Shown here piece after piece: positions 8,905 to 17,673 of a stretch of 64,000 nucleotides of DNA (positions are counted from its first letter, which is position 1; each line of letters starts with the position of its first letter). The translations under genes were made by a program, and so were the position numbers. The notes under the pieces are model-generated. The model had not been told where the DNA came from, made no database searches, and worked only from the letters and a program-made list of their open reading frames with translations. The DNA lies in contig PMSI01000003.1 of the NCBI GenBank assembly GCA_003168375.1, positions 372,001-436,000 of the forward strand, read 5' to 3'. Source of the DNA: Vulcanimicrobiota bacterium. GTDB lineage: Bacteria; Vulcanimicrobiota; Vulcanimicrobiia; Vulcanimicrobiales; Vulcanimicrobiaceae.

Positions 8905-9492
8905 ATGATCGCTTGCCTAGGTTGGGGCTCGTTGATATGGGATCCGCGTGAACTCCGTCTGCGCGATCCTGACTGCGCGTGGCATCGAGACGGTCCGGAG
9001 ATTCCGCTCGAGTTCGGCCGGCAATCGCGTGACGGTAGAATAACTCTAGTTGTCACAGACTCAGGCCGGCGGCTTCCTACGCTGTGGGCGTATCTCGACT
9101 GCACTAGCATTGAAGCGGCTCGGGGAAACCTCACTGAACGAGAATGGCCAAACGGCGACCCTGCAGCTGTCGTAGACGTGTGGACGAAAAACGGAGGCGA
9201 CGATGCTCCGCATGAGTCTTGCGTACGCGACTGGGGTCTAAAGAAAGGGTTTGATGGCGTAGTCTGGACGAAGCTGCCGCCTAAGTTTGACGGCGTCGAC
9301 GGCCGTATGCCATCATGCTCCGAGGTCGTAAACTATTTGCGAAGCCTTTCGGGATCACAAGCTCGCCTCGCCGAGGACTACGTTCGTCGTACGCCCCTGC
9401 AGGTCGCTACGCCGTATCGAAGGACAATTGAGAGCAGCCTTGGCTGGACATATGAGGATTCATTGACCGACAATAGGATCGTCGATGCTTGA
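8905..9492 (+). CDS. Gamma-glutamylcyclotransferase-like fold protein (tentative)
   Basis: 195 residues beginning MIACLGWGSLIWDPREL. The 'GWGSL-W' segment at the very N-terminus resembles the substrate-binding 'YGSN/YGSL' loop of gamma-glutamylcyclotransferase-like proteins. The rest, including EFGRQSRDGRITLVV, is compatible with that beta-barrel fold, but I cannot confirm the catalytic Glu. It is separated from copy B by 119 bases and followed, after 110 bases, by a P-loop kinase frame. Function uncertain. Confidence 0.55.
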   Translation: MIACLGWGSLIWDPRELRLRDPDCAWHRDGPEIPLEFGRQSRDGRITLVVTDSGRRLPTLWAYLDCTSIEAARGNLTEREWPNGDPAAVVDVWTKNGGDDAPHESCVRDWGLKKGFDGVVWTKLPPKFDGVDGRMPSCSEVVNYLRSLSGSQARLAEDYVRRTPLQVATPYRRTIESSLGWTYEDSLTDNRIVDA

Positions 9493-9602
9493 CCTCGGTC
9501 GCGCTTGGCGGTTTAGGGCATCCGGTACCGCTGGTCGCGCAAAAAACAGAAGCCGAGAACGTCACAACTTTCAGAAGCCGGCGAAGAACATTCAGAGCAT
9601 AA

Positions 9603-10204
9603 GTGTCGCGTGGTCAGGGCGATAGCGGGCGGCAAGAATTGTCGAGCCTCGCTCCTGGCTTTATAGCAGTCATCGGCCCATCCGGAGCGGGAAAGAGTAC
9701 CTGTTGTTGCGCGGCTGCCAAGAGCCTGCTTTGCGGGTACATCGACCTTGATACCGCGATGCGAGAGGCGTCGGGGAGCCCGTCTTTCGATGAGTTTCGG
9801 AGCGGCCTTTTTAGGCTGGTGGGCTCGGACGGAGGTTTTTCAACTTCGCCGTCCAGCTGTGCGACGCCGCGCGCGCCGTCGCCGTCGGTCGACAAGTCCT
9901 TGTCGCGATCGGGTCCGGGGTCCAGAATTTCGTCAAGACGGATCCGCAGGCCGTTAATGACTGGCTCCTGGGTGCCTTTGACGGAATCGTAACGGTTAGG
10001 GCAGCGCCTGAAGAGGCACATGCGCGCCGGGCTGACTCTCGTACGCTCGATGAGTTTCGGCTAGCCGAATACTCGACCGAGCATGAAGAATTGTATGCTC
10101 GCGGATCTGTGCGTCTCGATTCCACAAACCTGGTCGAAGCGGAGTCCTGCGACGCGTTCGTCGCGCAAGTTGCGGCGACGTTTAGCATTGCACCGCGATT
10201 GTGA
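9603..10204 (+). pseudogene. P-loop kinase-like gene with one frameshift
   Basis: The first frame starts at GTG 9603 and gives a Walker A (IAVIGPSGAGKST) followed by YIDLDTAMREASG, like small-molecule kinases of the shikimate-kinase/AAA_33 type. At the T5 run 9836-9840 the sense frame moves by one base and continues FNFAVQLCDAARAVAVG... to APRL and a TGA at 10202-10204, giving about 200 residues in all, close to the normal size for such kinases. The break is a single-base change in a homopolymer, so it may be a sequencing error rather than true decay. Confidence 0.6.
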
Positions 10205-10427
10205 AAAACGCTGGGCGCGCATATTAGCACTTCCCCCAAGGCGAGACCGGGATGAGAAGCAGCGAGAGTAGTCCGCGAAACCGTCGTGCTTCGGACGTCC
10301 GTCGCCCCGTTTCGGCGTACTGGTTTCGGAGCCTATCGTCAGCGTTGTCAGCGGCTCGGTAAGAGGCTAGCGCGCGCTTCGAGAACACTCAGGAGATCCG
10401 GGCTTCCCGAGAAAGCAGCTAAGGACA

Positions 10428-10846
10428 ATGGCTTTGGCCCTCACGCCAATCCAACGGCAAATACTAGAACGACTCCGCGCCTTAGGGCCCGATGGCAATC
10501 CTTCCAGCGCGAAAGACAACTCCGGGTTAGCGCGCCTCCTGTCAAGCCAGCTAGGCGTCCACCCGAGCGATCTTCTGGAGCCAATCCAATCCTTGCGGGA
10601 GCGCGGCCTCATCAACGTTTGGTATCGGACCGCCTACGGCTACGTTTCGAGCATATCCGGCGTCGCCAGCAGCTCGTCAACTTCGTCACCAAGTGCGAGG
10701 TGAAAGCGGCGGCATCATCGGAAACGGCGTTCGTCGTCGAGTGGACCGATGCGTTGGACGCCTCCTTCGCGCTCGAAGTCGACGACCGTCCGGCGACGCA
10801 TTCGCTGCTGCGGCTCTTGAGCTTCAAACCGTCAGCGCAGCGGTAG
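10428..10846 (+). pseudogene. Winged-helix-like DNA-binding protein, apparently frameshifted
   Basis: ATG 10428 opens a frame whose first ~65 residues look like a winged helix (LTPIQRQILERLRALG ... LLEPIQSLRERGLINVWY). Near 10632 the better frame becomes the one giving FEHIRRRQQLVNFVTKCE and ending FKPSAQR with a TAG at 10846. Together they would form a protein of about 140 residues. If the frameshift is real the gene is broken. It sits upstream of the TIR/SLOG operon on the same strand and could have been its regulator, but that is speculative. Confidence 0.4.
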
Positions 10847-11200
10847 TCGTTTCGCGTCCGCGCCACGCCCGCAACAACGCTTTGCATTAGCGCAGTACGC
10901 GGAACGCCGAGTCTACCCAACGGCTTCACGCCTCCAGCCCTCCACGTTCAACCTCGATACCGTGAAGAGATCAATCACCGCCTCCCTCAGTCCGAGCAAG
11001 CACGGCTGCAGAGCCCGAACCCGCACGCCGCTATGGCTGCGGAGACACCGGCCGGGAACTGAGGGGCAACCAGGACCGCACGTGAGTCGAGTCGCACCTA
11101 TCACGCGTACGATCTCGCGTTGCTGCGCGACGCGCTTTCGCGTAAGGATGCGGTTGCCCTTTTGGGTCAGGTGCCTAGTAAGGGAAGGGAGAAAAAGGAA
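10847..11200. other. Non-coding stretch before the TIR/SLOG operon
   Basis: 354 bases in which I see no convincing gene. Open frames here have low-complexity arginine-rich translations. The last bases (GGGAGAAAAAGGAA) provide the ribosome-binding region of the TIR gene at 11201. No clear -10/-35 pair was found. Confidence 0.4.
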
Positions 11201-11698
11201 ATGCCACGACCGGTCTTCTTTAGCTTTCACTTTGCCAACGATTTCTGGCGTACGCAACAGGTCCGTAATATCAATGCGCTTGAGGGGCAGGCACTCTGTT
11301 CCGCCAACGACTGGGAAGAAGTGAAACGCAAAGGTGACGCTTCGATCGAGAAGTGGGTACAGGACCAAATGTCTGGTAAGTCCTGCGTCGTGGTCCTCGT
11401 CGGGGCCGATACGGCTAGCCGGCCTTGGGTACTTTACGAAATATCGAAAGGCTGGAATGACAAAAAGGGCGTCCTTGGAATACGAGCCAATGGTCTGAAG
11501 GACGTCAACGGGCAAACCTCCACGGCTGGAATAAACCCTTTGAGCAAAGTGTCCTTCAGCGGCACGACGCGAACTCTAGCAGATGTCGCTTTGCTCAAGA
11601 CGCCATCGGGTGCGGACAGTAAGGCCGTCTATGCCTCGATCGCCGACAACATTGAGGGTTGGATAGAGGAAGCGATTCGCATCCGAAATAGCAACTAA
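11201..11698 (+). CDS. ThsB-like TIR protein (DUF1863 / MTH538 TIR-like)
   Basis: 165 residues from ATG 11201. The opening MPRPVFFSFHFANDFWRTQQ is the hallmark of the MTH538/DUF1863 TIR-like family that includes Thoeris ThsB: the beta1 strand VFFSFH, a 'D-WR-QVRN' helix, then SCVVVLVGADTASRPWVLYEI, in which the Glu of YEI is the probable catalytic residue. Family members make NAD-derived signals such as cyclic ADP-ribose isomers when phage is sensed. Eighteen bases separate it from a second TIR gene, and the four genes 11201-14264 read as one operon. Confidence 0.8.
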   Translation: MPRPVFFSFHFANDFWRTQQVRNINALEGQALCSANDWEEVKRKGDASIEKWVQDQMSGKSCVVVLVGADTASRPWVLYEISKGWNDKKGVLGIRANGLKDVNGQTSTAGINPLSKVSFSGTTRTLADVALLKTPSGADSKAVYASIADNIEGWIEEAIRIRNSN

Positions 11699-11716
11699 GT
11701 ATTAGGCCTAGCTGGC

Positions 11717-12883
11717 ATGAGCGTCTACGAGATCGGCCTTCTTGGCGATGTCACTAATGAGGAGCAGGGCACACTAACGGCGACGCTCGGCGGCCTGGTG
11801 GCTGAATTTAATCTTTCAATCGGCGGTGACGTGATGCTGCGCGTCCATGACGCTCTGAAAGAGCGCGACCGGCATGCTGCTTGTGCAGTCGCATACTTCG
11901 GCGGCGCTGAGCAAGCCGATCAGTCTTTGGCGCGGGAGGCGCTCGCGTCAAGCTTGCCCGTCATTCCTACAATCCCCGCCGAGCGGGATTTCGTGTCGCT
12001 CGTTCCGACGTTCTTACACGCTGCGAACGGGTTGCGCCGACGGCGAGACGACTATGACATGCGAGAACTCGCAATCGCGCTCCTCGAGTGCGTCGGCTTG
12101 CTTCGTCGGCAACGGCGCGTGTTTGTCAGCTACAGGCGCGTCGAATCGCGCAACGCCGCCATACAGCTCCACGATCTTCTGAGCGGGCGCGGGTTCGATG
12201 TGTTTCTTGACACCCACGATATTCGGCCTGGGGAGCCTTTTCAAGAGGTCTTGTGGCACCGGCTCTGCGATTCCGACGTCATGGTGATGTTGGATACTCC
12301 GACGTACTTTGAGAACAAGTGGACCCGTCAGGAACTCGGTCGTGCCCGCGCCAAGGAAATCCATGTGTTGCGCATTGTCTGGCCCGATCACACGCCGAGC
12401 CGACACACGGACTTTGCAGAGACGATCTTTCTGGATCGGGCGGACTTGAGAGGGCGCGATGGCCCGATCGTCGACGCAGTAGTTGATCAGATCGCGCTGG
12501 CGATCGAGAGCCTGCGCAGCCGCAGCATCGCGTCGCGCTATATGTCCATCACAGGCAAGCTTAGGTCGGAGGTGGAACGAATCGGTGGCGCTGTCGACGG
12601 CGTTGGGGCGCATCGCGCCATCGCTTTGCGATTGCCCGACGGCAGCAGGCTTTGGGCTTATCCCGTCGTCGGCATACCGGCTGCAGAGATGCTCAACGAT
12701 GTCGCCGATAAGGCGAGACGCGCAGAGCAGCGGGGGATGCCGGTCCTCGTCTACGATCACATCGGCATCCGCGATCAATGGATCGCGCATCTCAAGTGGT
12801 TAGACGACAACATCAAAACGGTGCGTGCGATCAAAGTGGCTGAAGCGGCATGGTCATTGGTGGCTTTAGAGGGACAAGCATGA
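11717..12883 (+). CDS. Second TIR-domain protein of the operon
   Basis: 388 residues. The TIR domain occupies about residues 134-250: RRVFVSYRRVESRNAAIQL, FDVFLDTHDIRPGE, SDVMVMLDTPTYFE, and WTRQELGRA with the putative catalytic Glu. The N-terminal ~130 residues look like a second, degenerate flavodoxin-like domain (YEIGLLGDVTNEE ... ACAVAYFGGAE); the C-terminal ~110 residues are unassigned. It overlaps the next gene by ATGA at 12880-12883. Probably a second NADase or signal-producing enzyme with a different trigger; inferred from context. Confidence 0.8.
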   Translation: MSVYEIGLLGDVTNEEQGTLTATLGGLVAEFNLSIGGDVMLRVHDALKERDRHAACAVAYFGGAEQADQSLAREALASSLPVIPTIPAERDFVSLVPTFLHAANGLRRRRDDYDMRELAIALLECVGLLRRQRRVFVSYRRVESRNAAIQLHDLLSGRGFDVFLDTHDIRPGEPFQEVLWHRLCDSDVMVMLDTPTYFENKWTRQELGRARAKEIHVLRIVWPDHTPSRHTDFAETIFLDRADLRGRDGPIVDAVVDQIALAIESLRSRSIASRYMSITGKLRSEVERIGGAVDGVGAHRAIALRLPDGSRLWAYPVVGIPAAEMLNDVADKARRAEQRGMPVLVYDHIGIRDQWIAHLKWLDDNIKTVRAIKVAEAAWSLVALEGQA

Positions 12884-13545
12884 CGGATGCTATCTTCCTG
12901 TCGGCCGGGGTGCCAGATCCGAAGCGCGGCCCACAGTACGCCAAGACCGCGGACGCGGTCGCAATTGCGGCCGCCGTTTCGGCGCTAGTCTACGTGACCC
13001 TCGGCCGACGGCTGGTGGTGTGGGGCGGTCAGCCCGCAATTACTCCCATGATTTGGGCGATTGCAGCAGGGCTCGACACGGACTATGGAAAGTGGGTTAG
13101 ACTCTACCAGAGCAAACATTTCGAGGAAGAGTTTCCAGAGGATAATCAGCGCTTCAACAACGTTGTTTATACCGACGATGTTGGCCGCGACCGGGAGAAG
13201 AGCTTGAGATTGATGCGCGAGAAAATGTTCTCGGACTTCAGCTTTACTGCGGTCGTTCTCATCGGAGGAATGGATGGTATCGTAGACGAGTTTGAGATGT
13301 TGCGCACGATGCAGCCAACAGCGACGTTTCTCCCCGTAGCCTCGACTGGCGGCGGCGCCGAAGTTGTTGCCAAGCGCTTAGACGGCGTCCCCGACGACCT
13401 GTGGAACGATCTCGACTACGTTTCCCTATTCCATCGCTACCTCAAGGTGTCGGCCAAGGAGTCGCGCTATCGAGAACCGGTTCAGCAGCCCAACGCGATT
13501 GCCGATCGACTGTGGCGGCCGGGAGAACCGAAGAATGGCTCGTGA
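12880..13545 (+). CDS. SLOG-domain sensor protein
   Basis: Starts at ATG 12880, overlapping the TIR stop by four bases (221 aa). The single domain has the SLOG pattern: IFLSAGVPDP at strand 1, then LVVWGGQPAITPM, then VVLIGGMDGIVDE, the glycine-rich loop plus Glu, closest in style to the SLOG class described next to TIR proteins in conflict systems. In Thoeris ThsA a SLOG domain binds the TIR-made cyclic ADP-ribose isomer and switches on a SIR2 NADase. Here the SLOG protein stands alone and the gene after it encodes a membrane protein, so signal sensing and killing may be split between two chains. Confidence 0.78.
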   Translation: MTDAIFLSAGVPDPKRGPQYAKTADAVAIAAAVSALVYVTLGRRLVVWGGQPAITPMIWAIAAGLDTDYGKWVRLYQSKHFEEEFPEDNQRFNNVVYTDDVGRDREKSLRLMREKMFSDFSFTAVVLIGGMDGIVDEFEMLRTMQPTATFLPVASTGGGAEVVAKRLDGVPDDLWNDLDYVSLFHRYLKVSAKESRYREPVQQPNAIADRLWRPGEPKNGS

Positions 13546-13586
13546 TCATCATTTTAATTGCAGGGTCCGTAAGCGAGGTGTAAGCG

Positions 13587-14264
13587 ATGGTTAGTCCTCC
13601 GCCCCGAACTCCGGAAATGATGAAAGCGTATAAGAAACAAGGCGGGGGTCGGCGAAACGGCTCAATTTTGATCACCTATCTGTTGGGCGCCTTGCTAATA
13701 GCCTTAGCACCGGTCCTGTCGATTTACGCTCACAGCAAGCACCGAGGGTTTTCGACAGTCCTCGATCCGTTAATCTTTGTATTCCTTGGGGTCGTCTGTC
13801 TCTGGTGGGTATATTCGCCTGACAGCGCTTGGAAGAGAGGGTTTCTCACTCCTGACTCCCTGCCCGACCCAATTACGGACAAAGAAGGCTATGCCGAGGC
13901 CATTTATCGGATCCGGTACGCGCCGGACCTCCGCCGTGTTAATTTCTTTCGTTGGCCCTTCTTCAAATACCGAAATTGGGGACTGGGGAACGAGACGATT
14001 GTTATGACCGTTACCGTAGTCACCGCTGCGGTTGCTATTGCAACTCTGCTTAATGAGTTCGACAAGGTCGATACAACCGTCGGCGGACGCGCAGTCCAGG
14101 TAACGCCCGAGCGGTCCATAGGTTGTGCACTTCCGAGCACGGCGACTCCGCCGCCGAGTTCCGCTACGGTCAGCACGAGAGGTAACGCTACTCGTGGATC
14201 ACTTGTCTGCGTATCGTCGGCGCTCCACCAAGGCGAACGACCCGCCAGCGAGGTCATTGCTTAG
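13587..14264 (+). CDS. Membrane protein, candidate effector of the TIR/SLOG operon
   Basis: Begins at ATG 13587 after GAGGTG, 41 bases past the SLOG gene (225 aa). Helices at ~28-48 (ILITYLLGALLIALAPVLSIY) and ~58-76 (LIFVFLGVVCLWWVY), a cytosolic stretch, and a third helix near 138-158 (TIVMTVTVVTAAVAIATLL). The last ~45 residues (from about PERSIGCALPST) are read from sequence homologous to an antisense DoxX relic that is also present at 43.9-44.1 kb, so the natural C-terminus was probably lost and replaced by this tail. A pore-forming role is inferred only from its place after a SLOG sensor. Confidence 0.65.
   Translation: MVSPPPRTPEMMKAYKKQGGGRRNGSILITYLLGALLIALAPVLSIYAHSKHRGFSTVLDPLIFVFLGVVCLWWVYSPDSAWKRGFLTPDSLPDPITDKEGYAEAIYRIRYAPDLRRVNFFRWPFFKYRNWGLGNETIVMTVTVVTAAVAIATLLNEFDKVDTTVGGRAVQVTPERSIGCALPSTATPPPSSATVSTRGNATRGSLVCVSSALHQGERPASEVIA
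14123..14253 (-). pseudogene. DoxX-family C-terminal relic (copy 1)
   Basis: On the minus strand, directly after the stop of the 589-residue gene, a fragment reads PLVLTVAELGGGVAVLG, the conserved glycine-rich segment of DoxX-type membrane proteins. It runs out near 14123. The same fragment, longer, lies at 43754-44062. Here it overlaps the 3' end of the membrane-protein gene on the other strand. Confidence 0.55.
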
Positions 14265-14741
14265 GCGCGGAGCCGCGTACTGAAAGCCGCGTGGCGGAGG
14301 CGACAATTGCTTCGGAGATGACCTCGATCGACGCGACCACGGCATCCACGAGCGCATCCCAGGCCGAACGTGGGTCGGGACGATCGTACCGGATCCCTGC
14401 CTTCTTGAGCGCGGCTTCGATGTCGCCGCTGAGCGCATGCGCACTCGTGACGCGCAACTCGTTCATCAGGCGCAGCGGCCCCATGACGCTCCGTACTTCG
14501 TCGTCGGGCAGCGCGACGACGTCGTCCAGGACACGACGCAGAAGTCCCAGCGATTTCTCGTCCTTGTCGAACTCGATGCCGGCGGACCTCAGGGCGGCGC
14601 GGAGCGAACCCACATTGAGCGGCTCCACGAGCGCTTCGTAGAGGGCCTTCACCAGCGCCGGAATCTCACCGAACTGTCCGGTCACCGGGCCGACGCTCAA
14701 ACGCCGGCGATCCCGCTCACGAGCCTTCTCTTCTTCAGGCT
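14123..14741. repeat. Segmental duplication, copy 1 (mate at 43945-44547)
   Basis: About 600 bases carrying the DoxX relic and the last ~165 codons of the gene on the minus strand are repeated at 43945-44547 with the same gene order and high similarity; for example TACTGAAAGCCGCGTGGCGG occurs in both. In the mate the gene is truncated and ends at a scrap of the HATPase repeat. The duplication shows that material has moved between distant parts of the island. Confidence 0.75.
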
Positions 14742-16023
14742 CTTTCGCGCGGGAGATCTCGCTGCCGAACCGCTGGTCCCATGCCGACCGTAAACGTTTG
14801 GACGCGCGCTCGAGCAGTTCGATCACGCCCGGCGAGTGCACCGGTCGCTGCTGCATGCGGGCCATGAACCAGTCGTAGCACGCCCCTCCGTCCGGTGTAA
14901 CGGAGTGATGCGCCCAGTACATCTGCTCGGAGGCGCTCAGTTTCGCAAGGTCCGGAGCGAACGCGGTAAGGAGCCCTTTCTCGTTGATGCCGACCTCGAC
15001 GTGGGTATCTCGAGGCCCCGAGGCGCCGCCCCACGTGCGCGTGATGAACCCGACTCTGTACGCCTCGCCGTTGAGGTACCGCTCAAGGACGGTCGGCTTG
15101 AAGTACAGCACCATTTTGTTGCATTTCGCAACCGTATCTCGTGTGCCGTCGACGTCCACGATAAATGTGGGTGCATCGGCGTCGCCGAGCTGCTGGCGGA
15201 TACGTTCGAAGACGGGCCATGGCGTACGGTTGTAGTCCGGAGCGTCCGCAGGCCCGATGACGAGCGTCCAGTACAGCGACGACCGTGCCCTCACCGCGTC
15301 CGGCCCGAGTGGATACACGTCGATCTGGCAAGAGACGCCCGGTGCGAGTTGGATCTCCCCATCTTCCGAGATCCCGAGATGGTCGTGACTCGACGCGATG
15401 ACGAACCGGTCAGCGACGATGCTAATCAGCAGCGCGGCGTTCCGCGCGGCCAGATAGTCGCGCAAGTACGACCGATGAACCGTCACGTACGGCGTCGGAT
15501 TGTAGAACGCGACCTCTTCGACGGCCACCGAGAGCACGGGCACTTCGTCCAGCGGGTGGCGATATTCACGTGAGGCGGACGGCCCCCGCTCGCGCAACAG
15601 ATGATACCGCATGAAGTCAGTACGCGGCTCGACGCGCAGCTCGCTCGTCACGGCATCCTGCCAAATCTGGACCCACGGCTGGATCTCGATGCCGGCGATG
15701 GTCTCCCGCTCTCCGAAGTCGAACGCCGGACCGTTCCAGAACGGTCCGAAACGCATATCCAAGGTCTGTCCGAAGAATGACGGGTCGTCCAGCAGCGCTT
15801 CCGCCCTCTCACCTTGATCGAGCGGAACGATGTACGCGTTGACGCTCCACTCCTCGGATTCCCACCCGACGTCGTCGTGCTCGCCGATGGAGACATGCGA
15901 AAGGCGCTGCGTCACGAGGGACGACCCGACCGGGTCGAACACCGACTCCCGGTCGACGTACCGTAGCCAATCGTCGAAGGTCAGGCCCTGGCGTCGGAGG
16001 GTGTCCCGCTCTCCAGTGTTCAT
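14254..16023 (-). CDS. Large cytosolic protein of unknown function (589 aa)
   Basis: I take ATG 16023 (MNTGERDTLRRQG) as the start; a GTG at 16056 is in frame. The protein has no signal peptide or membrane helix. The N-terminal ~400 residues look like a globular alpha/beta domain rich in aromatic residues, followed by a charged linker (EPEEEKARERDRRR, ~435) and a helical C-terminal domain of about 150 residues. Only the C-terminal domain is present in the second copy at 44063-44509. I do not recognise the family. It is convergent with the TIR/SLOG operon and divergent from a ribbon-helix-helix gene. Confidence 0.7.
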   Translation of the reverse strand: MNTGERDTLRRQGLTFDDWLRYVDRESVFDPVGSSLVTQRLSHVSIGEHDDVGWESEEWSVNAYIVPLDQGERAEALLDDPSFFGQTLDMRFGPFWNGPAFDFGERETIAGIEIQPWVQIWQDAVTSELRVEPRTDFMRYHLLRERGPSASREYRHPLDEVPVLSVAVEEVAFYNPTPYVTVHRSYLRDYLAARNAALLISIVADRFVIASSHDHLGISEDGEIQLAPGVSCQIDVYPLGPDAVRARSSLYWTLVIGPADAPDYNRTPWPVFERIRQQLGDADAPTFIVDVDGTRDTVAKCNKMVLYFKPTVLERYLNGEAYRVGFITRTWGGASGPRDTHVEVGINEKGLLTAFAPDLAKLSASEQMYWAHHSVTPDGGACYDWFMARMQQRPVHSPGVIELLERASKRLRSAWDQRFGSEISRAKEPEEEKARERDRRRLSVGPVTGQFGEIPALVKALYEALVEPLNVGSLRAALRSAGIEFDKDEKSLGLLRRVLDDVVALPDDEVRSVMGPLRLMNELRVTSAHALSGDIEAALKKAGIRYDRPDPRSAWDALVDAVVASIEVISEAIVASATRLSVRGSAPKQ

Positions 16024-16421
16024 AGGCTCTATGATACGCGACGAGGATGTGGGCACTCAACGCTGATTGGAAATCGGTTCTACCTGCGCCCGGTGAGGTT
16101 GCGGTAACCGCGGTACTCCGCACTGACGTCGACCAGCACGGCGAGGACGCGTCGCAATTCCGATGCGGCGACGAACACGGGTTTTTCAACTCGACGAGGG
16201 CGCTCGACGCCCGCACCGACAGGTTCGCAGTACACCCTCGCGTTCACAGTGGATTACCGCGTACAACGCACTACGCTTCCTCCTAGGCCCAACCGCTCGT
16301 ACATTGGGTCCCCGACTCGTCCGGCAGACGGCCGCCACGTACGGCCAAATGCCCGCAGCGGACCCGAGCTCTTGGGGCGCTTTGCGGCGTCCTGGTCACG
16401 GGCTCGGAAGTTATATAGGGA

Positions 16422-16450
16422 TTGACGACTCAAGAGTGATCTTATATAGT
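16422..16450 (+). promoter_or_regulatory. Sigma70-type promoter giving a near-leaderless transcript
   Basis: TTGACG (16422-16427), 17 bases, TATAGT (16445-16450). The ATG of the RHH gene lies only nine bases after the -10 box, so transcription would start at or within a few bases of the start codon. The rest of the 400-base gap between the divergent genes (16024-16421) holds no convincing gene. Confidence 0.6.
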
Positions 16451-16459
16451 TTAGCCAGG

Positions 16460-17542
16460 ATGCAGCGTCAACAGCGCAGGCGGTTAGGGGCAAAGCCGCT
16501 GCTCGTGCCGATCTCCCTCTACCCCGAGACACTTGCCTTACTCAATGAAATCGCTCGCGCTTCGGGGGACTCACGTGCGCGCGTGGTGCGCAGGCTCGTG
16601 GAGGCCGAAGCCACCCGCGTTCGAGCGAGGGGAATCGAGCGCGCCCCCGTCTGGATCTTCCCCGGCTACCAGGCGACCGGCGGACGGATCCCGGTTCGGA
16701 TCGTCTATCGATCCTGGGAAGGCAACGAGCGCGTCTTTGACACCGACAGTACCCGTGTTCTTCCGGAGCCGCCGATTGGCAGCTATGTGCTCGTGGGTGA
16801 AGGACCTGAGCAACTCCGCGGGCAGGTTGAAGCAATGGAGGTCACGATGATCGATGGAGATTCTTCGCTTTTGATTACCGTGCGCGGGCTCGCGTCACCC
16901 CAAAGCAGCGACGTCCATCCGGTTCTCCTAGAGTATGTCCGCAAACTAGACAACGAGATCAGAGCCCGATCGAATTCGGATATCGCATTCGACCCCTACC
17001 GGACCACGCCGTCGTGGAAGCTCGGAACCGCCGAGGTGCGCGCCCTTCTAGTCGGCATCCCAGGCTGCGCGGAAATGAGCGTGCGATTTCTCCCGTTTTC
17101 GGGTCCGTCGTTTCAAGATCACCTGATCCCCGTCAGCGACCACTTTCCAATCGTCGCTGTTGATGACATTTCAGCACGTGAACGAGCGGCAGAGAAGATC
17201 ATCTCGTTCCTTGAACGAGGCGTTTCGGAGCCGATCGGTGCGGCTGCCACCGACGCATATGAGCGATTCTTCGAGGCCGTCTACATCTTAATTCACGCCG
17301 AACTGGGGGGCGACGAGTCACAGGTCGGGGCTCCTCGCCGGTTTGGCGATGCGGTTTTCGGCCACGGCATGGATTACAAGCCGAGAGGCGACGCGGGGAT
17401 CACGCAGTTCGTGGTGACGATTGCGCGGGGACCGACGCGAGGGCGGCGCTGGTCAGGTCGCTATCCGTGGCGGACGACGCCGGCAACTACGGTCGCCTAC
17501 GATGCACTTCGCGCCTATAAACGATTGCTTGACGACCAGTAA
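16460..17542 (+). CDS. Ribbon-helix-helix N-terminal protein of unknown function
   Basis: The frame is open from 16163, but the promoter at 16422-16450 and a clear domain start argue for ATG 16460 (360 aa). Residues ~10-50 (LLVPISLYPETLALLNEIARASG, then ARVVRRLVEAEATR) have the strand-helix-helix pattern of a ribbon-helix-helix DNA-binding domain. The following ~300 residues are unassigned; a central part (~35-130) looks beta-rich and the end (YDALRAYKRLLDDQ) helical. It may be an autoregulator, but no operator was identified. Confidence 0.6.
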   Translation: MQRQQRRRLGAKPLLVPISLYPETLALLNEIARASGDSRARVVRRLVEAEATRVRARGIERAPVWIFPGYQATGGRIPVRIVYRSWEGNERVFDTDSTRVLPEPPIGSYVLVGEGPEQLRGQVEAMEVTMIDGDSSLLITVRGLASPQSSDVHPVLLEYVRKLDNEIRARSNSDIAFDPYRTTPSWKLGTAEVRALLVGIPGCAEMSVRFLPFSGPSFQDHLIPVSDHFPIVAVDDISARERAAEKIISFLERGVSEPIGAAATDAYERFFEAVYILIHAELGGDESQVGAPRRFGDAVFGHGMDYKPRGDAGITQFVVTIARGPTRGRRWSGRYPWRTTPATTVAYDALRAYKRLLDDQ

Positions 17543-17673
17543 GAGTTCATGTTCGCTGTCGACACGCGACCTGTAATCAGAGCACTGGCATCGGAGACGT
17601 GGAGCGTAGGAGGCGCGGCCGTCGTCTCAAATAGAGTCGCCACCTTGCCCAGGGCTGAGAAAGGGAAGTCGCG

